64,000 bases of DNA from Candidatus Endomicrobiellum neotermitis (GCA_031282355.1 JAITDW010000001.1:62001-126000); one strand, 5' to 3'. Positions 1 through 9,577 are shown, numbered from the stretch's first letter. The notes: generated by a model not told the origin, from the sequence alone. Translations and numbers: made by a program.

Positions 1-1273
1 CCTCAAAATTATCGAATTGGTCAAAAGAAGAACATCCTGGTGAAAGTAGTACTATATCACCGCTCATAGCTACTTTAAATATTTGTTCTACTGCATTTTT
101 CATATTATCACATTCAATAAATAAAGTGGTTCCGTTTAAGGCAGTTTTAATCTTATTAGTAGCTTCTCCTATAAGGAAAATTGATTTAACTTTCTGTTTT
201 ACAATATCGTTTAACGGAGTATAAGGATATCCTTTATCTACACCTCCCATAATAAGTAAAATGTTTTTGTTAAATGATTCGATTGCAACCTTAGTGGAGT
301 CAACATTTGTTGATTTTGAGTCATTATAATAATTAACACCATTTAAGCTTCTAACAAATTCTAGTCTATGCTCCATGCCTTTATACTTTGAAATAATTTC
401 TTCTGTAATTGTTGGTTCAATGTCCATTATATAAGAAACTGCTGTTGCCGCTAAAATGTTTGATATATTATGTCTTCCCAATATGTTAATTTTAGGTTTA
501 ATTACAACATTACATTTCTTGTTAAAATTCACAATTATATTGCCATTATTATAAAACACTCCATTTTTTAGAGGTTTTGTACTAAAAAAAATTAGTTTTG
601 CGTTCGTTTTTGTAGATATATTTTTACAGATTTTATCATCATAATTTATTATTGCAAAATCTTGAGTAGTTTGGTTTATAAATATATTTTCTTTTGCTTT
701 TATATATGATGCAAATGTTTTATGATGTTCAATATGATCCGGAGTGATGTTTAATAATACAGATATATTAGGTCTAAAATTTGGAGTATTTTCAAGTTGA
801 TAGCTTGAAAGTTCAACTATTATAAATGTGTTTTTTGTAACTTCTAATGTTTTAGCCGCTAAAGGAATTCCTATATTTCCTAAAAGTAAACAATTTTTAT
901 GAGTTGTTTTTATTATTTTTGAAATTAAATCAACCGTAGTAGTTTTACCATTAGTGCCTGTTATAGCTATAATTTTTTGACATTGTATCTTTGAGAAGGC
1001 AAAAGCAAACTCACTCATAATTTTTATTTTTAGCTCTCTTGCTTTTTTTAAAATAGGAATGTCTAAGCATATTCCTGGACTTTTTATAATAATATCTGAA
1101 TTTAAAATTTTATTTGAATGTTCACCAAATTCTTTTATTACATTTTTATCTAAATCATTTATTTTTTTTTCTTGAACATCGCTAGCAAAAACGTTATATC
1201 CCAACCTTATTGCTAAATTTGCAGCAGCAACACCACTTTTACCAAGTCCTAAAATTCCTATGTTTTTTTTCAT
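1..1273 (-). CDS. murD: UDP-N-acetylmuramoylalanine--D-glutamate ligase MurD, 3' end cut by window edge
   Basis: Cytoplasmic Mur ligase that adds D-glutamate to UDP-MurNAc-L-Ala. It is missing from the ORF track because its stop lies outside the window. My translation from the ATG at 1273 gives a glycine-rich N-terminal motif GILGLGKSG near residues 6-14, the ATP-binding motif GTNGKTTT at 106-113 and a late conserved stretch VVLSPGCSSFDQF. About 424 residues are visible, so only some 20 C-terminal residues are lost compared with the usual 440-450. It is the last gene visible in the minus-strand cell-wall cluster, 8 bases after mraY. The call is secure. Confidence 0.95.
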   Translation of the reverse strand, partial: MKKNIGILGLGKSGVAAANLAIRLGYNVFASDVQEKKINDLDKNVIKEFGEHSNKILNSDIIIKSPGICLDIPILKKARELKIKIMSEFAFAFSKIQCQKIIAITGTNGKTTTVDLISKIIKTTHKNCLLLGNIGIPLAAKTLEVTKNTFIIVELSSYQLENTPNFRPNISVLLNITPDHIEHHKTFASYIKAKENIFINQTTQDFAIINYDDKICKNISTKTNAKLIFFSTKPLKNGVFYNNGNIIVNFNKKCNVVIKPKINILGRHNISNILAATAVSYIMDIEPTITEEIISKYKGMEHRLEFVRSLNGVNYYNDSKSTNVDSTKVAIESFNKNILLIMGGVDKGYPYTPLNDIVKQKVKSIFLIGEATNKIKTALNGTTLFIECDNMKNAVEQIFKVAMSGDIVLLSPGCSSFDQFDNFE

Positions 1274-1281
1274 TTTATTAC

Positions 1282-2373
1282 TTACCTTAATTTAAGTGAT
1301 GCAAAAGAAAGGATAGCAAGCACAATGCTTGCTATCCAAAATCTTATTGTAACTTTTGTTTCGGAAATACCTAATATTTCAAAATGGTGATGTAACGGCG
1401 CCATTTTAAATATTCTTTTTTTTGTTTTTCTATAATAGTAAAGCTGAATAGCAACAGAAAAAGCTTCAACAATAAATACTCCACCCAAAATAGCTAAAAT
1501 AAATTCTTGTTTTATAAGTATCGCAGCCATTCCTAGCACCCCACCTAGAAATAAGCTGCCAGTATCTCCCATAAAAACTTCTGCGGGATGCGAATTATAC
1601 CATAAAAACCCTAATCCCGCTCCTACAATTGCAAATAAAAAAATTGATATTTCTCCAGATCCAGAAACGTTAATAATTTTTAAATAATTTGCTATATTTA
1701 AGTGTCCAGAAAAATACGCAAATAAAGCAAGAGAAAAAGCTACAATGATGATGTTACCTATTGCTAATCCATCTAAACCATCTGTTAAATTCACAGCATT
1801 CGAACTTCCAACAATTATTATAACTACGAATATTGTATATAAAAAATAGAAATTTAGAAAACAACTTTTTAAAAATGGTACATTTACTAGTGTTGCAAAT
1901 TCATAATTTTGTGGAAAAAAAAATAAATATATTGCAAATACTGCAGAAAAAATAATCTGCCCAAAAAGTTTTTTTTTTACTGAAAGTCCTTTTGAATTTT
2001 TTTTTTTTAGTTTTAAGTAATCATCATAGAATCCTAAAAAACTAAACCATAAACTACCAACTAAAAGCCAAATAATAAATCTATTATTAATTTTTGTCCA
2101 TACAATACTTGAAATCAGCACCGATAACATTATAATAAAACCACCCATAGTAGGAGTTTTATTTTTATTTAAGTGCATTACAGGACCATCTGATCTTATA
2201 ATCTGTTTAACTTTAAAACTTGATAACTTATTTATGATATATGGACATGCAATGAAACAAAACAAAAAACTTGTTAAAATAGCGCCAACAGCTCTAAAAG
2301 TTATGTACTGCAGCAGATTATTAAATGATATAAACGTATCACTTAGTAAATAGTAGAATATGTAGTATAGCAT
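1282..2373 (-). CDS. mraY: Phospho-N-acetylmuramoyl-pentapeptide transferase MraY
   Basis: Integral membrane enzyme that transfers phospho-MurNAc-pentapeptide to undecaprenyl phosphate, making lipid I. The 363-residue protein is highly hydrophobic with about ten membrane segments. Family motifs are visible: the DDY aspartates at 117-119, NLTDGLDG at 195-202, a FMGDTGSL loop near 268 and the histidine motif MAPLHHHFE near 326. It lies between murF and murD, the usual cluster order. The coding strand contains an uninterrupted run of 12 adenines (T run at 1997-2008 on the plus strand) encoding a lysine patch. The frame is intact as read, but such runs are prone to slippage. Confidence 0.97.
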   Translation of the reverse strand: MLYYIFYYLLSDTFISFNNLLQYITFRAVGAILTSFLFCFIACPYIINKLSSFKVKQIIRSDGPVMHLNKNKTPTMGGFIIMLSVLISSIVWTKINNRFIIWLLVGSLWFSFLGFYDDYLKLKKKNSKGLSVKKKLFGQIIFSAVFAIYLFFFPQNYEFATLVNVPFLKSCFLNFYFLYTIFVVIIIVGSSNAVNLTDGLDGLAIGNIIIVAFSLALFAYFSGHLNIANYLKIINVSGSGEISIFLFAIVGAGLGFLWYNSHPAEVFMGDTGSLFLGGVLGMAAILIKQEFILAILGGVFIVEAFSVAIQLYYYRKTKKRIFKMAPLHHHFEILGISETKVTIRFWIASIVLAILSFASLKLR

Positions 2374-2378
2374 TATAA

Positions 2379-3812
2379 TTACTTACCTTTCTTTTCTAAG
2401 AAGTTACGAAATTCTATAAAAAGTTTATCTAGCTGCATACTTCTTGACGCCTTAAATAAAAATACTGAGTTAATATCAATTATGAATTGTTCTAATTTTT
2501 TCAAAAGTATACATGTAATTCTAGAATAGAATACTTTTTCTTTACACAAAGCTTTTTTTGCATACAAACTCATTTTTCCTACAAGATGAATTGAATTTAT
2601 ATTTTTATAATTAAGAAATTTACCAAGTTGAAAATGATGATACGCAGCTTTATTTCCAAGCTCAAGCATATCTCCAAGTACAAGATTTATTTTTTTTTTT
2701 GAATAAATTTCAAGTACCGTTGTTATAGATTCTTTTACTGAAGATGGATTTGAATTATAAGCATCGTTAATTAAAATAATTCCTGTTTTCGTGATATATG
2801 TTTCCATTCGCATCTTAGGAGGTACAAAAGTTTCTATACCATATTTTATTTCTTTAAGGGAAAACCCAAGACTAATACCGCACGATGCTGCTCCTAGAGC
2901 ATTTAAAACATTAAATCTTCCTATTACAGGCATTGAAATATTTATAAAAATATCTCTATAAAAAAGTTTAAAATCAGTTCTTTTTGGGCCCATTGATATA
3001 TTTTTTGCATATACATCTGCTTCAGCGTTTAAAGCAAATGTAGTGATTTTAAGATTTTTATGCTTCATTGTACTCAAAAATACGTCATCATTATTTATAA
3101 CCATAAATCCATTATTTTTTATGTTGTTAAACATTTCTTTTTTCTCTTGAAATACGCCACTTTTAGAGTTAAATGTTTCTAAGTGTGAAAAACCTATATT
3201 TGTAATTATACCTATATCTGGCTTTAAAATACTAGATAATGTTTTGATTTCACCGTACATAGATGTTCCAATTTCAAAAACAGCATATTCAATATCAGAA
3301 GTCAAATTAAATATTGAAAGTGGTAACCCTATTCTGTTGTTAAAATTACCTTTATTTGAAAGACTTACACCTTTTTGATTTAAAATGGAAACTAACATTT
3401 CTTTTGTTGTAGTTTTACCATTTGAACCTGTAACACAAACTATTTTTACTTTTTTAAATTTATCTCTATATACTTCTGCAAATTTTCCAAGAGCAATAAC
3501 AGTATCTTTTACACCAACAACAATAATATGAGAATTATTCACAGTAAAAGATTTTATAAGGTTAATTTTGTTTTCTAAACACACTATAGCTATCGCACCT
3601 TTTTCAACTGCTTCAACTATAAAATTATGTCCATCATAACGATCACCTTTTATTGCAAAATATACATCACCATTTTTAATAGTTCTTGAGTCTATAGAAA
3701 TACCATTGAACGGAATGTTATAATAATCTTCTATTATTGTTATACATTTTCCATTAATAGCAAATATTAAATCTTTAATATAAAATAATTCCATTTTTTT
3801 ATACAATTTCAA
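2379..3812 (-). CDS. murF: UDP-MurNAc-tripeptide--D-alanyl-D-alanine ligase MurF
   Basis: Cytoplasmic ligase that adds D-Ala-D-Ala to complete the UDP-MurNAc-pentapeptide. The 477-residue protein has the MurF-like N-terminal domain (ISIDSRTIKNGDVYFAIKG), the ATP motif GSNGKTTTKEML at 129-140 and the C-terminal NDAYNSNPSS motif typical of MurF. Its first codons overlap the murE stop by 4 bases (ATGA), implying translational coupling. An in-frame Met at residue 7 is an alternative start. An 11-base A run lies in the coding strand (T run at 2690-2700 on the plus strand). The call is secure. Confidence 0.97.
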   Translation of the reverse strand: MKLYKKMELFYIKDLIFAINGKCITIIEDYYNIPFNGISIDSRTIKNGDVYFAIKGDRYDGHNFIVEAVEKGAIAIVCLENKINLIKSFTVNNSHIIVVGVKDTVIALGKFAEVYRDKFKKVKIVCVTGSNGKTTTKEMLVSILNQKGVSLSNKGNFNNRIGLPLSIFNLTSDIEYAVFEIGTSMYGEIKTLSSILKPDIGIITNIGFSHLETFNSKSGVFQEKKEMFNNIKNNGFMVINNDDVFLSTMKHKNLKITTFALNAEADVYAKNISMGPKRTDFKLFYRDIFINISMPVIGRFNVLNALGAASCGISLGFSLKEIKYGIETFVPPKMRMETYITKTGIILINDAYNSNPSSVKESITTVLEIYSKKKINLVLGDMLELGNKAAYHHFQLGKFLNYKNINSIHLVGKMSLYAKKALCKEKVFYSRITCILLKKLEQFIIDINSVFLFKASRSMQLDKLFIEFRNFLEKKGK

Positions 3813-5317
3813 CTTAATAAACTTTTATTTTTTAAGTTAGCATACTTTTTTGCAATTTCAATATCATTGAAATGATATTTCACATTTTTTATGATTTGAT
3901 AGGTCTCGTGCCCTTTCCCAGCAATTAGGACAACATCATTTTTATCAGCCATCATGATAGCTTCTTTTATTGCTATTTCTCTATTAATGATTATCCTATA
4001 ATTTTTTCTACAACTTTCACTTATTCCAGATTCTATATCTGAAATTATGTCATAAGGATCTTCTGATCTTGGATTATCTGATGTTATAAAAACAAAATAG
4101 CTCATTTCAACAGAAATTTTACCCATAATAGGTCTTTTTGTTTTATCTCTTTCTCCACCACAACCAAAAACAGTTATGATTCTTTTTGATTTTATTTCTT
4201 GTAAAGCTTGTAGCACATTTTTTAAGGCATCAGCAGTATGAGCATAGTCTATTATTACTTCGAAATTTAAATTTTTTATATTAATTCTTTCAAGTCTACC
4301 TGGAACTTGCATTGCACCATTTAATCCTTTTACAGCTTGTCTAAATGATATTCCACTATAAATGGCCACCTCCAAAGCTGCTAAAGCATTATAAACATTA
4401 TGCATACCAATATGTTGCATTTTTATTTTTGCTTTTTCGTTATTAAAAATAACATCAAAAGTATTACCTTTACATGTGACTTTAACATTTTTAACTTTTA
4501 AATCTGTTATACTCGAATCTGCTAATAATATGGAATAAAACTTTATATCAGCATCTAATGTTATTCCTAAAAATTTTTTTCCATAATTGTCATCGGCGTT
4601 GATTATAGCATACTTTTTATTTTTTTTTACTTTCATATTTAATTCTTGAAATAGCATAAACTTAGCTTCAAAATAATTGTTCATATTTTTATGAAAATCT
4701 AAATGATCTTGAGTTAAATTTGTAAATACGGCTACATCAAAATTCATCATATAGACTCTTCTTAAACTTAATGCTAGTGATGATACTTCCATCACTAAAC
4801 ACCTAACGCCGTTATCCAACATTTCTCTCATAATTTTAAAGATATCTGCTGACTGTGGAGTTGTATTTATTGCTGTAATAACTTTATTTTTATATCTATA
4901 ATTTATAGTGCCTATAACTCCACACTTAATGTTTAAGTATGTAAATATACTTTCAATCATATATGTAATTGTAGTTTTTCCATTCGTACCAGTTACACCT
5001 ATTAAATATAATTCTCTATCAGGATAGTTATAAAATTTACTGCATATAATTGACATGAAGCAAAGGATATTATCAACAATTACTTGAACTGTTGTTATAT
5101 TTGTACTACATTTTGAATTTGTTATGATTACAGATGCTCCTTTTGTTATTGCCTCATTGATATATTTTTTGCCATCTGTTCTGTTGCCTGGGAGGGCAAA
5201 AAATATATCACCTTTACAAATTTTTCTTGAGTCATAAGATATACCAAAGACTTCAGTATTTATATCACCAATAATAATAATATTTTCTTCATCTAATAAT
5301 AGTTCTTTCAATTTCAT
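3809..5317 (-). CDS. murE: UDP-MurNAc-L-Ala-D-Glu:meso-diaminopimelate ligase MurE
   Basis: Cytoplasmic Mur ligase that adds the third residue of the stem peptide. The 502-residue protein has the N-terminal GISYDSRKICKGDIFFALPG domain and the ATP motif GTNGKTT at 110-116. It also has the DNPRSEDP motif at 414-421, where DNPR is the established signature for meso-diaminopimelate rather than lysine. This points to a Gram-negative-type peptidoglycan. It overlaps the ftsI stop by 4 bases upstream and murF by 4 bases downstream, so it sits inside a tightly coupled operon. Confidence 0.97.
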   Translation of the reverse strand: MKLKELLLDEENIIIIGDINTEVFGISYDSRKICKGDIFFALPGNRTDGKKYINEAITKGASVIITNSKCSTNITTVQVIVDNILCFMSIICSKFYNYPDRELYLIGVTGTNGKTTITYMIESIFTYLNIKCGVIGTINYRYKNKVITAINTTPQSADIFKIMREMLDNGVRCLVMEVSSLALSLRRVYMMNFDVAVFTNLTQDHLDFHKNMNNYFEAKFMLFQELNMKVKKNKKYAIINADDNYGKKFLGITLDADIKFYSILLADSSITDLKVKNVKVTCKGNTFDVIFNNEKAKIKMQHIGMHNVYNALAALEVAIYSGISFRQAVKGLNGAMQVPGRLERINIKNLNFEVIIDYAHTADALKNVLQALQEIKSKRIITVFGCGGERDKTKRPIMGKISVEMSYFVFITSDNPRSEDPYDIISDIESGISESCRKNYRIIINREIAIKEAIMMADKNDVVLIAGKGHETYQIIKNVKYHFNDIEIAKKYANLKNKSLLS

Positions 5318-6999
5318 TTCATGTCATCTTTTTTAATATTTAAGTATAACACTGTTTTTTCAGCTATTTTTGCAAAGATTGGTGATGCTACTGAAGATGC
5401 ATAGTAATTACTATGCTTCGGTTCATCTATAATGACAAGTATAACGATTTCAGGATTAATTGCTGGTATCATACCACAAAACGAAACTACATAATTTTTA
5501 GTAGAATATCTTTTTGTTAACGGATCAACTTTTTGTGCTGTTCCTGTCTTTCCACCTACTGTATAATTAACAATTTTTGCGCTTTTACCTGTTCCAAACT
5601 CAACAACACTCATCAATAATTCTTTTATCGTTTTAGCAGTTTTAACAGAAATAACTCTTCTTATTTCTCTTGGTTTAAAAATTGTTTTTATTTCTGTACT
5701 ATCAGCAATGCTATGTATTACCGATGGTTTCATCAATACTCCATCATTTGCAATAGCAGAAAAAGCATTTATCACTTGAATTGCTGTAACACCTATACCT
5801 TGTCCGAAAGAAATTGTAGGTAAAGACAAAGCATTCCATTTGTCAATATCTACTAAAATACCTTTTGATTCTCCTGGCAAATCAATACCTGTTAATGAGT
5901 AAAATCCAAATTTTTTAATATAATCGTAAAAATTTTCAGCACCTAACTTTTGTGTAATTTTTACAATACCTATATTTGATGATTGTTCCATAATTTTTTT
6001 CAATGATACATAGCCATCAATTTTATGATTATCTTTTATAGTATGTCTAGCAATTCTATATTTGCCATTTTCTAAATAAAAATTATCTGTTGGACTTATT
6101 TTGTTTTGCTCCAACGCTGCAGCAATAGCAACAATTTTAAAAGTTGACCCAGGTTCATAGATATCAGTAATAGCAGAATTTCTTAATGTTTTTATATCTT
6201 TAATTTTATAATTTGAAGAATCAAAATCTGGAAGAGAAACCATAGCAAGTATAGCTCCAGTTTTAGGGTTTTGAATTATACATATTGCTTTTTTTGCTTT
6301 ATATTTATCAAAAGCTTCTCTTAATTCTTGTTCTGCTATAAACTGTATATTACTATCTATGCTTAGTTCCACGTTTTGTCCACATGTTATCATTTCATTC
6401 ACAAACTTATCATGTATTATACGTCCATATCCATCTCTCCGTACTTTTGTCACAATAGGATGGCCAGATAGAACTTCGTTATAGATTTTTTCAATACCCT
6501 CAAGTCCATTACCGTCAAAACCAGTTATTCCAAGGATATGTGCAAGAAATCTACCTTCAGGATAGAATCTTTTATATTTACTTTCAAATCCAACTCCTCG
6601 TAATCTTTTGCTTCTAATTTTATCAACAGTATCGACGTTAACATCAAACGCTATCGGATAATATGAAGTTTTCTTTAGTTTATTTAAATTATTTACTTTA
6701 ATCGCTATACCATTACTAAACAAAATGTTTTTTACTTTATAAAAATCATCTATTATTTTAGTATCGAGAAATATCGTATATTTTTTTATACTTGAAGCTA
6801 AAATTTTACCTTTAGAATCTAAAATATCACCACGTTTTGACATTTCAACATTACGGCACATTACCATTTTTTTTACAATATTATTTATTTTTTTATGCAA
6901 GCATATTTGTACATATATAAGCTTTGAAAATAATAAAAAAAACAATAATGATACTATGGCTACTAATATGAATTTTCTGTTAATATTTTTTACATTCAT
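5314..6999 (-). CDS. ftsI: Peptidoglycan D,D-transpeptidase FtsI/PBP (septal class B penicillin-binding protein)
   Basis: Membrane-anchored transpeptidase that cross-links peptidoglycan, probably at the septum given its place between ftsL and murE. The 561-residue protein has one N-terminal membrane anchor (about 11-31), a dimerisation domain with RRDGYGR, then the penicillin-binding motifs: STFK at 285-288 with the catalytic serine, SSN at 340-342 and KTGTAQ at 484-489. No PASTA domain is seen. The length is normal for FtsI. Position in the cluster, rather than sequence alone, favours FtsI over a sporulation or elongation paralogue. Confidence 0.94.
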   Translation of the reverse strand: MNVKNINRKFILVAIVSLLFFLLFSKLIYVQICLHKKINNIVKKMVMCRNVEMSKRGDILDSKGKILASSIKKYTIFLDTKIIDDFYKVKNILFSNGIAIKVNNLNKLKKTSYYPIAFDVNVDTVDKIRSKRLRGVGFESKYKRFYPEGRFLAHILGITGFDGNGLEGIEKIYNEVLSGHPIVTKVRRDGYGRIIHDKFVNEMITCGQNVELSIDSNIQFIAEQELREAFDKYKAKKAICIIQNPKTGAILAMVSLPDFDSSNYKIKDIKTLRNSAITDIYEPGSTFKIVAIAAALEQNKISPTDNFYLENGKYRIARHTIKDNHKIDGYVSLKKIMEQSSNIGIVKITQKLGAENFYDYIKKFGFYSLTGIDLPGESKGILVDIDKWNALSLPTISFGQGIGVTAIQVINAFSAIANDGVLMKPSVIHSIADSTEIKTIFKPREIRRVISVKTAKTIKELLMSVVEFGTGKSAKIVNYTVGGKTGTAQKVDPLTKRYSTKNYVVSFCGMIPAINPEIVILVIIDEPKHSNYYASSVASPIFAKIAEKTVLYLNIKKDDMK

Positions 7000-7022
7000 T
7001 TCTATCTGATATATAATTTAAA

Positions 7023-7277
7023 TCAGTCAATATAAATTATTGAATTTTCACATGGTTTATAAAAATTTCTTTCCTTTGAAATTTTATCCATTTTTTCAAG
7101 GGAAAGAATTGAATTGATTTTTAGCCTTAAAAAATCATTCTCAGAATTGATTTTATCGTATTTTATTTTTAGGTTACTAATTTTATAAGCAAATCTAGTA
7201 GCGGTATTTTGCTGCCAAATATAAATGAAGATGCTTAAGATCACTAATATACAAATTAACAACGATGATTTATGCAC
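7023..7277 (-). CDS. ftsL: FtsL-like cell division protein
   Basis: An 84-residue bitopic protein with a short N-terminus, one membrane segment (about 5-22) and a periplasmic helical region (about 33-70) of coiled-coil character. That is the architecture of FtsL, which with FtsB and FtsQ recruits the FtsW/FtsI synthase. FtsL sequences diverge strongly, so the call rests on size, topology and position between rsmH and ftsI. The start is GTG at 7277 and overlaps the rsmH stop by 8 bases, consistent with coupling. Confidence 0.78.
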   Translation of the reverse strand: MHKSSLLICILVILSIFIYIWQQNTATRFAYKISNLKIKYDKINSENDFLRLKINSILSLEKMDKISKERNFYKPCENSIIYID

Positions 7278-8157
7278 CTATTTTCTCTGCTACTCTCATT
7301 TTCGCACTTCTGCTTCTGAAATTCATTTTTATCTCTTTATGTGATGCTACAATAACTTTCTTTGTAATTATTTTATACACTCCACAATTGAAATTATGCT
7401 TAAAGTTTTGTTTTACAATTCTATCTTCAAGAGAATGAAAGCTTATCACAACTATCCTACCTCTACTGCTTAGTAATTTTGGAGCTTCAGATAATAAGAT
7501 CTTTAAATTTTCAAGTTCATTGTTTACAAAAATTCTTAATGCTTGAAAAACTTTTGTTGCAGGATTTATTTTTATTTTTTTTCGATATTTTTTTACGGAA
7601 CATACTATACTTTGAAGTTCCGAAGCTGAATTTATTACCTTGCCTTTATTTCTGTACGAAAAAATTGCAGCGGCAATACGCCTCGATTCATATTCTTCAC
7701 CGTAATTATAAAAAATATTAGCTAAATCTTCACGCGAATACGAATTAATAACTTCCTTTGCTGTCAAGTTACTTCTTTTATCCATCCTCATATCCAAAAC
7801 ATCAGAGTTAAAAGAAAACCCTCTTTCTAAATCATTAAACTGTTCTGAAGAAGCACCCAAATCAACTAAAATACCATCAACTTTATTTACATTTACTGCT
7901 AATAAATTTTTCATAATATTTTTAAAATTATCTCTTACAAATATAACACTATCTTTAAATTTATCTCTATCTTTTAAGAAAACGGTCGAAGAAGATTCAT
8001 CCCAATCAAAAGCAACTATCCTAATGCTTTTTAATTTATTAAGTAAATACTTGGTATGTCCACCTCCTCCAAATGTACAATCAACATATAAACCACCATT
8101 AAAACTATTTATAAGATATTGAAACACCTCTGAAGGCATTACAGGAATATGATACAC
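7270..8157 (-). CDS. rsmH: 16S rRNA (cytosine1402-N4)-methyltransferase RsmH
   Basis: S-adenosylmethionine-dependent methyltransferase (formerly MraW) that modifies C1402 in the ribosomal P site. Motifs visible include VYHIPVM at the N-terminus, the SAM-binding DCTFGGGGH, GILVDLGASSEQ, RGFSFNSDVLDMRMD and the C-terminal ISFHSLEDR. The track starts at a TTG (8175). I prefer the GTG at 8157, which gives the family's usual YHIPVM start and 295 residues. It is the first gene seen in the cluster. No mraZ gene precedes it; RNase P RNA lies there instead. Confidence 0.95.
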   Translation of the reverse strand: MYHIPVMPSEVFQYLINSFNGGLYVDCTFGGGGHTKYLLNKLKSIRIVAFDWDESSSTVFLKDRDKFKDSVIFVRDNFKNIMKNLLAVNVNKVDGILVDLGASSEQFNDLERGFSFNSDVLDMRMDKRSNLTAKEVINSYSREDLANIFYNYGEEYESRRIAAAIFSYRNKGKVINSASELQSIVCSVKKYRKKIKINPATKVFQALRIFVNNELENLKILLSEAPKLLSSRGRIVVISFHSLEDRIVKQNFKHNFNCGVYKIITKKVIVASHKEIKMNFRSRSAKMRVAEKIGA

Positions 8158-8249
8158 TTTAATTAATACTAACAAAAATTTTATAATTACTACGACATAT
8201 ACACATAAACTTGAACCACCATATAAAATTAAATATATTATTTAAGATT

Positions 8250-8620
8250 AAAGACGGGCTATACTCCGAATTCTGTCTTTTAAATTTATCTATAATCTAA
8301 AAGAGCAATCATTTCTCTGTCGTTTAAATCACTTTTAACGATCAAGCGGTCATAATTCATACCTTGCTTTCCAGTAAGGGTTTAGCCGTTTCAATTTTTG
8401 CATTACTGCGAAAACTTATCCTTTTTTTTTATTTATTCAAAATTTATAAATTAGTCAAAAGGATACTTCTTCTGTTTCCAGATGAAGCGTCTCTGTTCGC
8501 ACCTCTACTCTCACGAGCGACAGGAATTACCTGCTACCGTTTTCTGTTTTTTTACAGTTAAAGTTCGGATTTTCCTCTTTACAACTAATTTTAATGTAAA
8601 GCGATTGCTCACCCGTCTTT
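8250..8620 (-). ncRNA. rnpB: RNase P RNA (M1 RNA), bacterial type A-like
   Basis: Catalytic RNA that trims 5' leaders from tRNA precursors. Read on the minus strand, the 5' part contains GAGGAAAATCCGAACT, matching the universal GAGGAAAGUCCGGGCU. An AGAGTAGAGGTGCGAACAGAGACG stretch follows, then AACCCTTACTGGAAAGCAAGG and GACCGCTTGATCG, and it ends in GACAGAATTCGG then TATAGCCCGTC. The two ends pair as a P1 helix of nine bases (AAAGACGGG with CCCGTCTTT). The ends are set from P1, so they may be off by a few bases. Its 5' end overlaps the stop codon of the upstream zinc-ribbon gene. The two plus-strand ORFs in the track here are shadows. Confidence 0.93.
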
Positions 8621-9359
8621 ATTTTACTAATAATATTCTCGAACAATTATCGCAAAATACAAGTTCACTAAATTTTTGAACCATATTTATTAGCTGTGGC
8701 CTTAAAGCTATACCACAAGACTCGCAACTTATACCATCAACAAAACTAATCACTCGTCCATCATCACATCCGCTACGCAACCTTTCATAACATGTTAGTA
8801 CAGATTCATCAATTTTTAATTTTTTCATTTCTCTTTCATTAATCATTTTTGTAATTATTTGTTCCAAGCTTTTTGAATGATTTTCTAAATTATTTATTTC
8901 GCCAGTAATTATTTGCTCAATTTTAATAAATTCGATATTTATTGATTTTATATAAGTAGATTTTACATCTATTTTATACATTAAATCTAAAATTTCATCT
9001 TCTATAATACTTTTATCATATTTTACTTTTTCTATCGCTGAAAGTAATGTCGTATAAAAATCATTTGATTTTGCAGTATTTAACTCATTAAAACGTTTAT
9101 TAATCATTTCATTTTTTTTATCAAGAAGAAGTTCTTTATCCTTCTTATAACAATTTAATTTAATGAGTTCCTGCTTTTGTATATCTATTTCTTTTCTTTT
9201 ATTTTCTAATATTTTAATTTTTTCTGTAATTAAATACGGAACTTTGCTTAGTTTATTTTTTATTTCATCTATTTTTAAATCGCAACATTGTAATTCGTAT
9301 AAAGAATATAATTCCTGTTTCAAATTTAATAACATATGTATGTGTACCACGCCCCTCAT
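8619..9359 (-). CDS. C4-type zinc-ribbon coiled-coil protein (COG1579 family)
   Basis: A 246-residue protein. About residues 1-200 are long, charged helices predicted to form coiled coils. The C-terminus holds a four-cysteine zinc ribbon: CESC at 212-215 and CDNC at 236-239, with RPQ between, as in the COG1579 family. Family members are widespread and have been proposed to bind nucleic acid; the function is not established. The stop codon at 8619-8621 touches the 5' end of rnpB, so the rnpB promoter probably lies inside this gene. Two tRNA genes precede it. Confidence 0.85.
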   Translation of the reverse strand: MRGVVHIHMLLNLKQELYSLYELQCCDLKIDEIKNKLSKVPYLITEKIKILENKRKEIDIQKQELIKLNCYKKDKELLLDKKNEMINKRFNELNTAKSNDFYTTLLSAIEKVKYDKSIIEDEILDLMYKIDVKSTYIKSINIEFIKIEQIITGEINNLENHSKSLEQIITKMINEREMKKLKIDESVLTCYERLRSGCDDGRVISFVDGISCESCGIALRPQLINMVQKFSELVFCDNCSRILLVK

Positions 9360-9377
9360 ATTATAGACACATTAAAA

Positions 9378-9449
9378 TGGGTAGTACAGGAGTCGAACCT
9401 GCGACCATTTGCATGTGAAGCAAACGCTCTCCCACTGAGCTAACTACCC
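9378..9449 (-). tRNA. tRNA-Val (anticodon CAC)
   Basis: A 72-base cloverleaf folds cleanly. The acceptor GGGTAGT pairs with ACTACCC, the D-stem is GCTC/GAGC, the anticodon stem TTTGC/GCAAA encloses the loop TTCACAT, and the T-arm is GCAGG-TTCGACT-CCTGT. The discriminator is A and CCA is not encoded. Anticodon CAC reads GUG only. It follows the CAT tRNA on the same strand and probably shares its promoter. Confidence 0.95.
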
Positions 9450-9484
9450 TAAATATAAAAATTATCCTACATACAAAACACTAT

Positions 9485-9558
9485 TGGGCCTGGTAGGACT
9501 TGAACCTACGACCATTCGATTATGAGTCGAGTGCTCTGACCAACTGAGCTACAGGCCC
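9485..9558 (-). tRNA. tRNA with anticodon CAT (tRNA-Ile2 or elongator tRNA-Met)
   Basis: A 74-base cloverleaf with acceptor GGGCCTG/CAGGCCC, D-stem GCTC/GAGC, loop CTCATAA and T-arm GTAGG-TTCAAGT-CCTAC. Anticodon CAT could be elongator Met, or Ile if C34 becomes lysidine. The body, especially GGTCGTAGG-TTC, looks closer to known tRNA-Ile(CAU) genes, and tilS, which makes lysidine, is present in this window. The G1-C72 pair argues against initiator tRNA. The first anticodon-stem pair (C27-A43) is mismatched. Confidence 0.88.
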
Positions 9559-9577
9559 TAAAAAACTATATATAGAA

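Noticed and set aside
8364-8679. Two plus-strand ORFs of 65 residues in the track
   Set aside because: They lie across the RNase P RNA and the end of the zinc-ribbon gene on the opposite strand and show no family motif.
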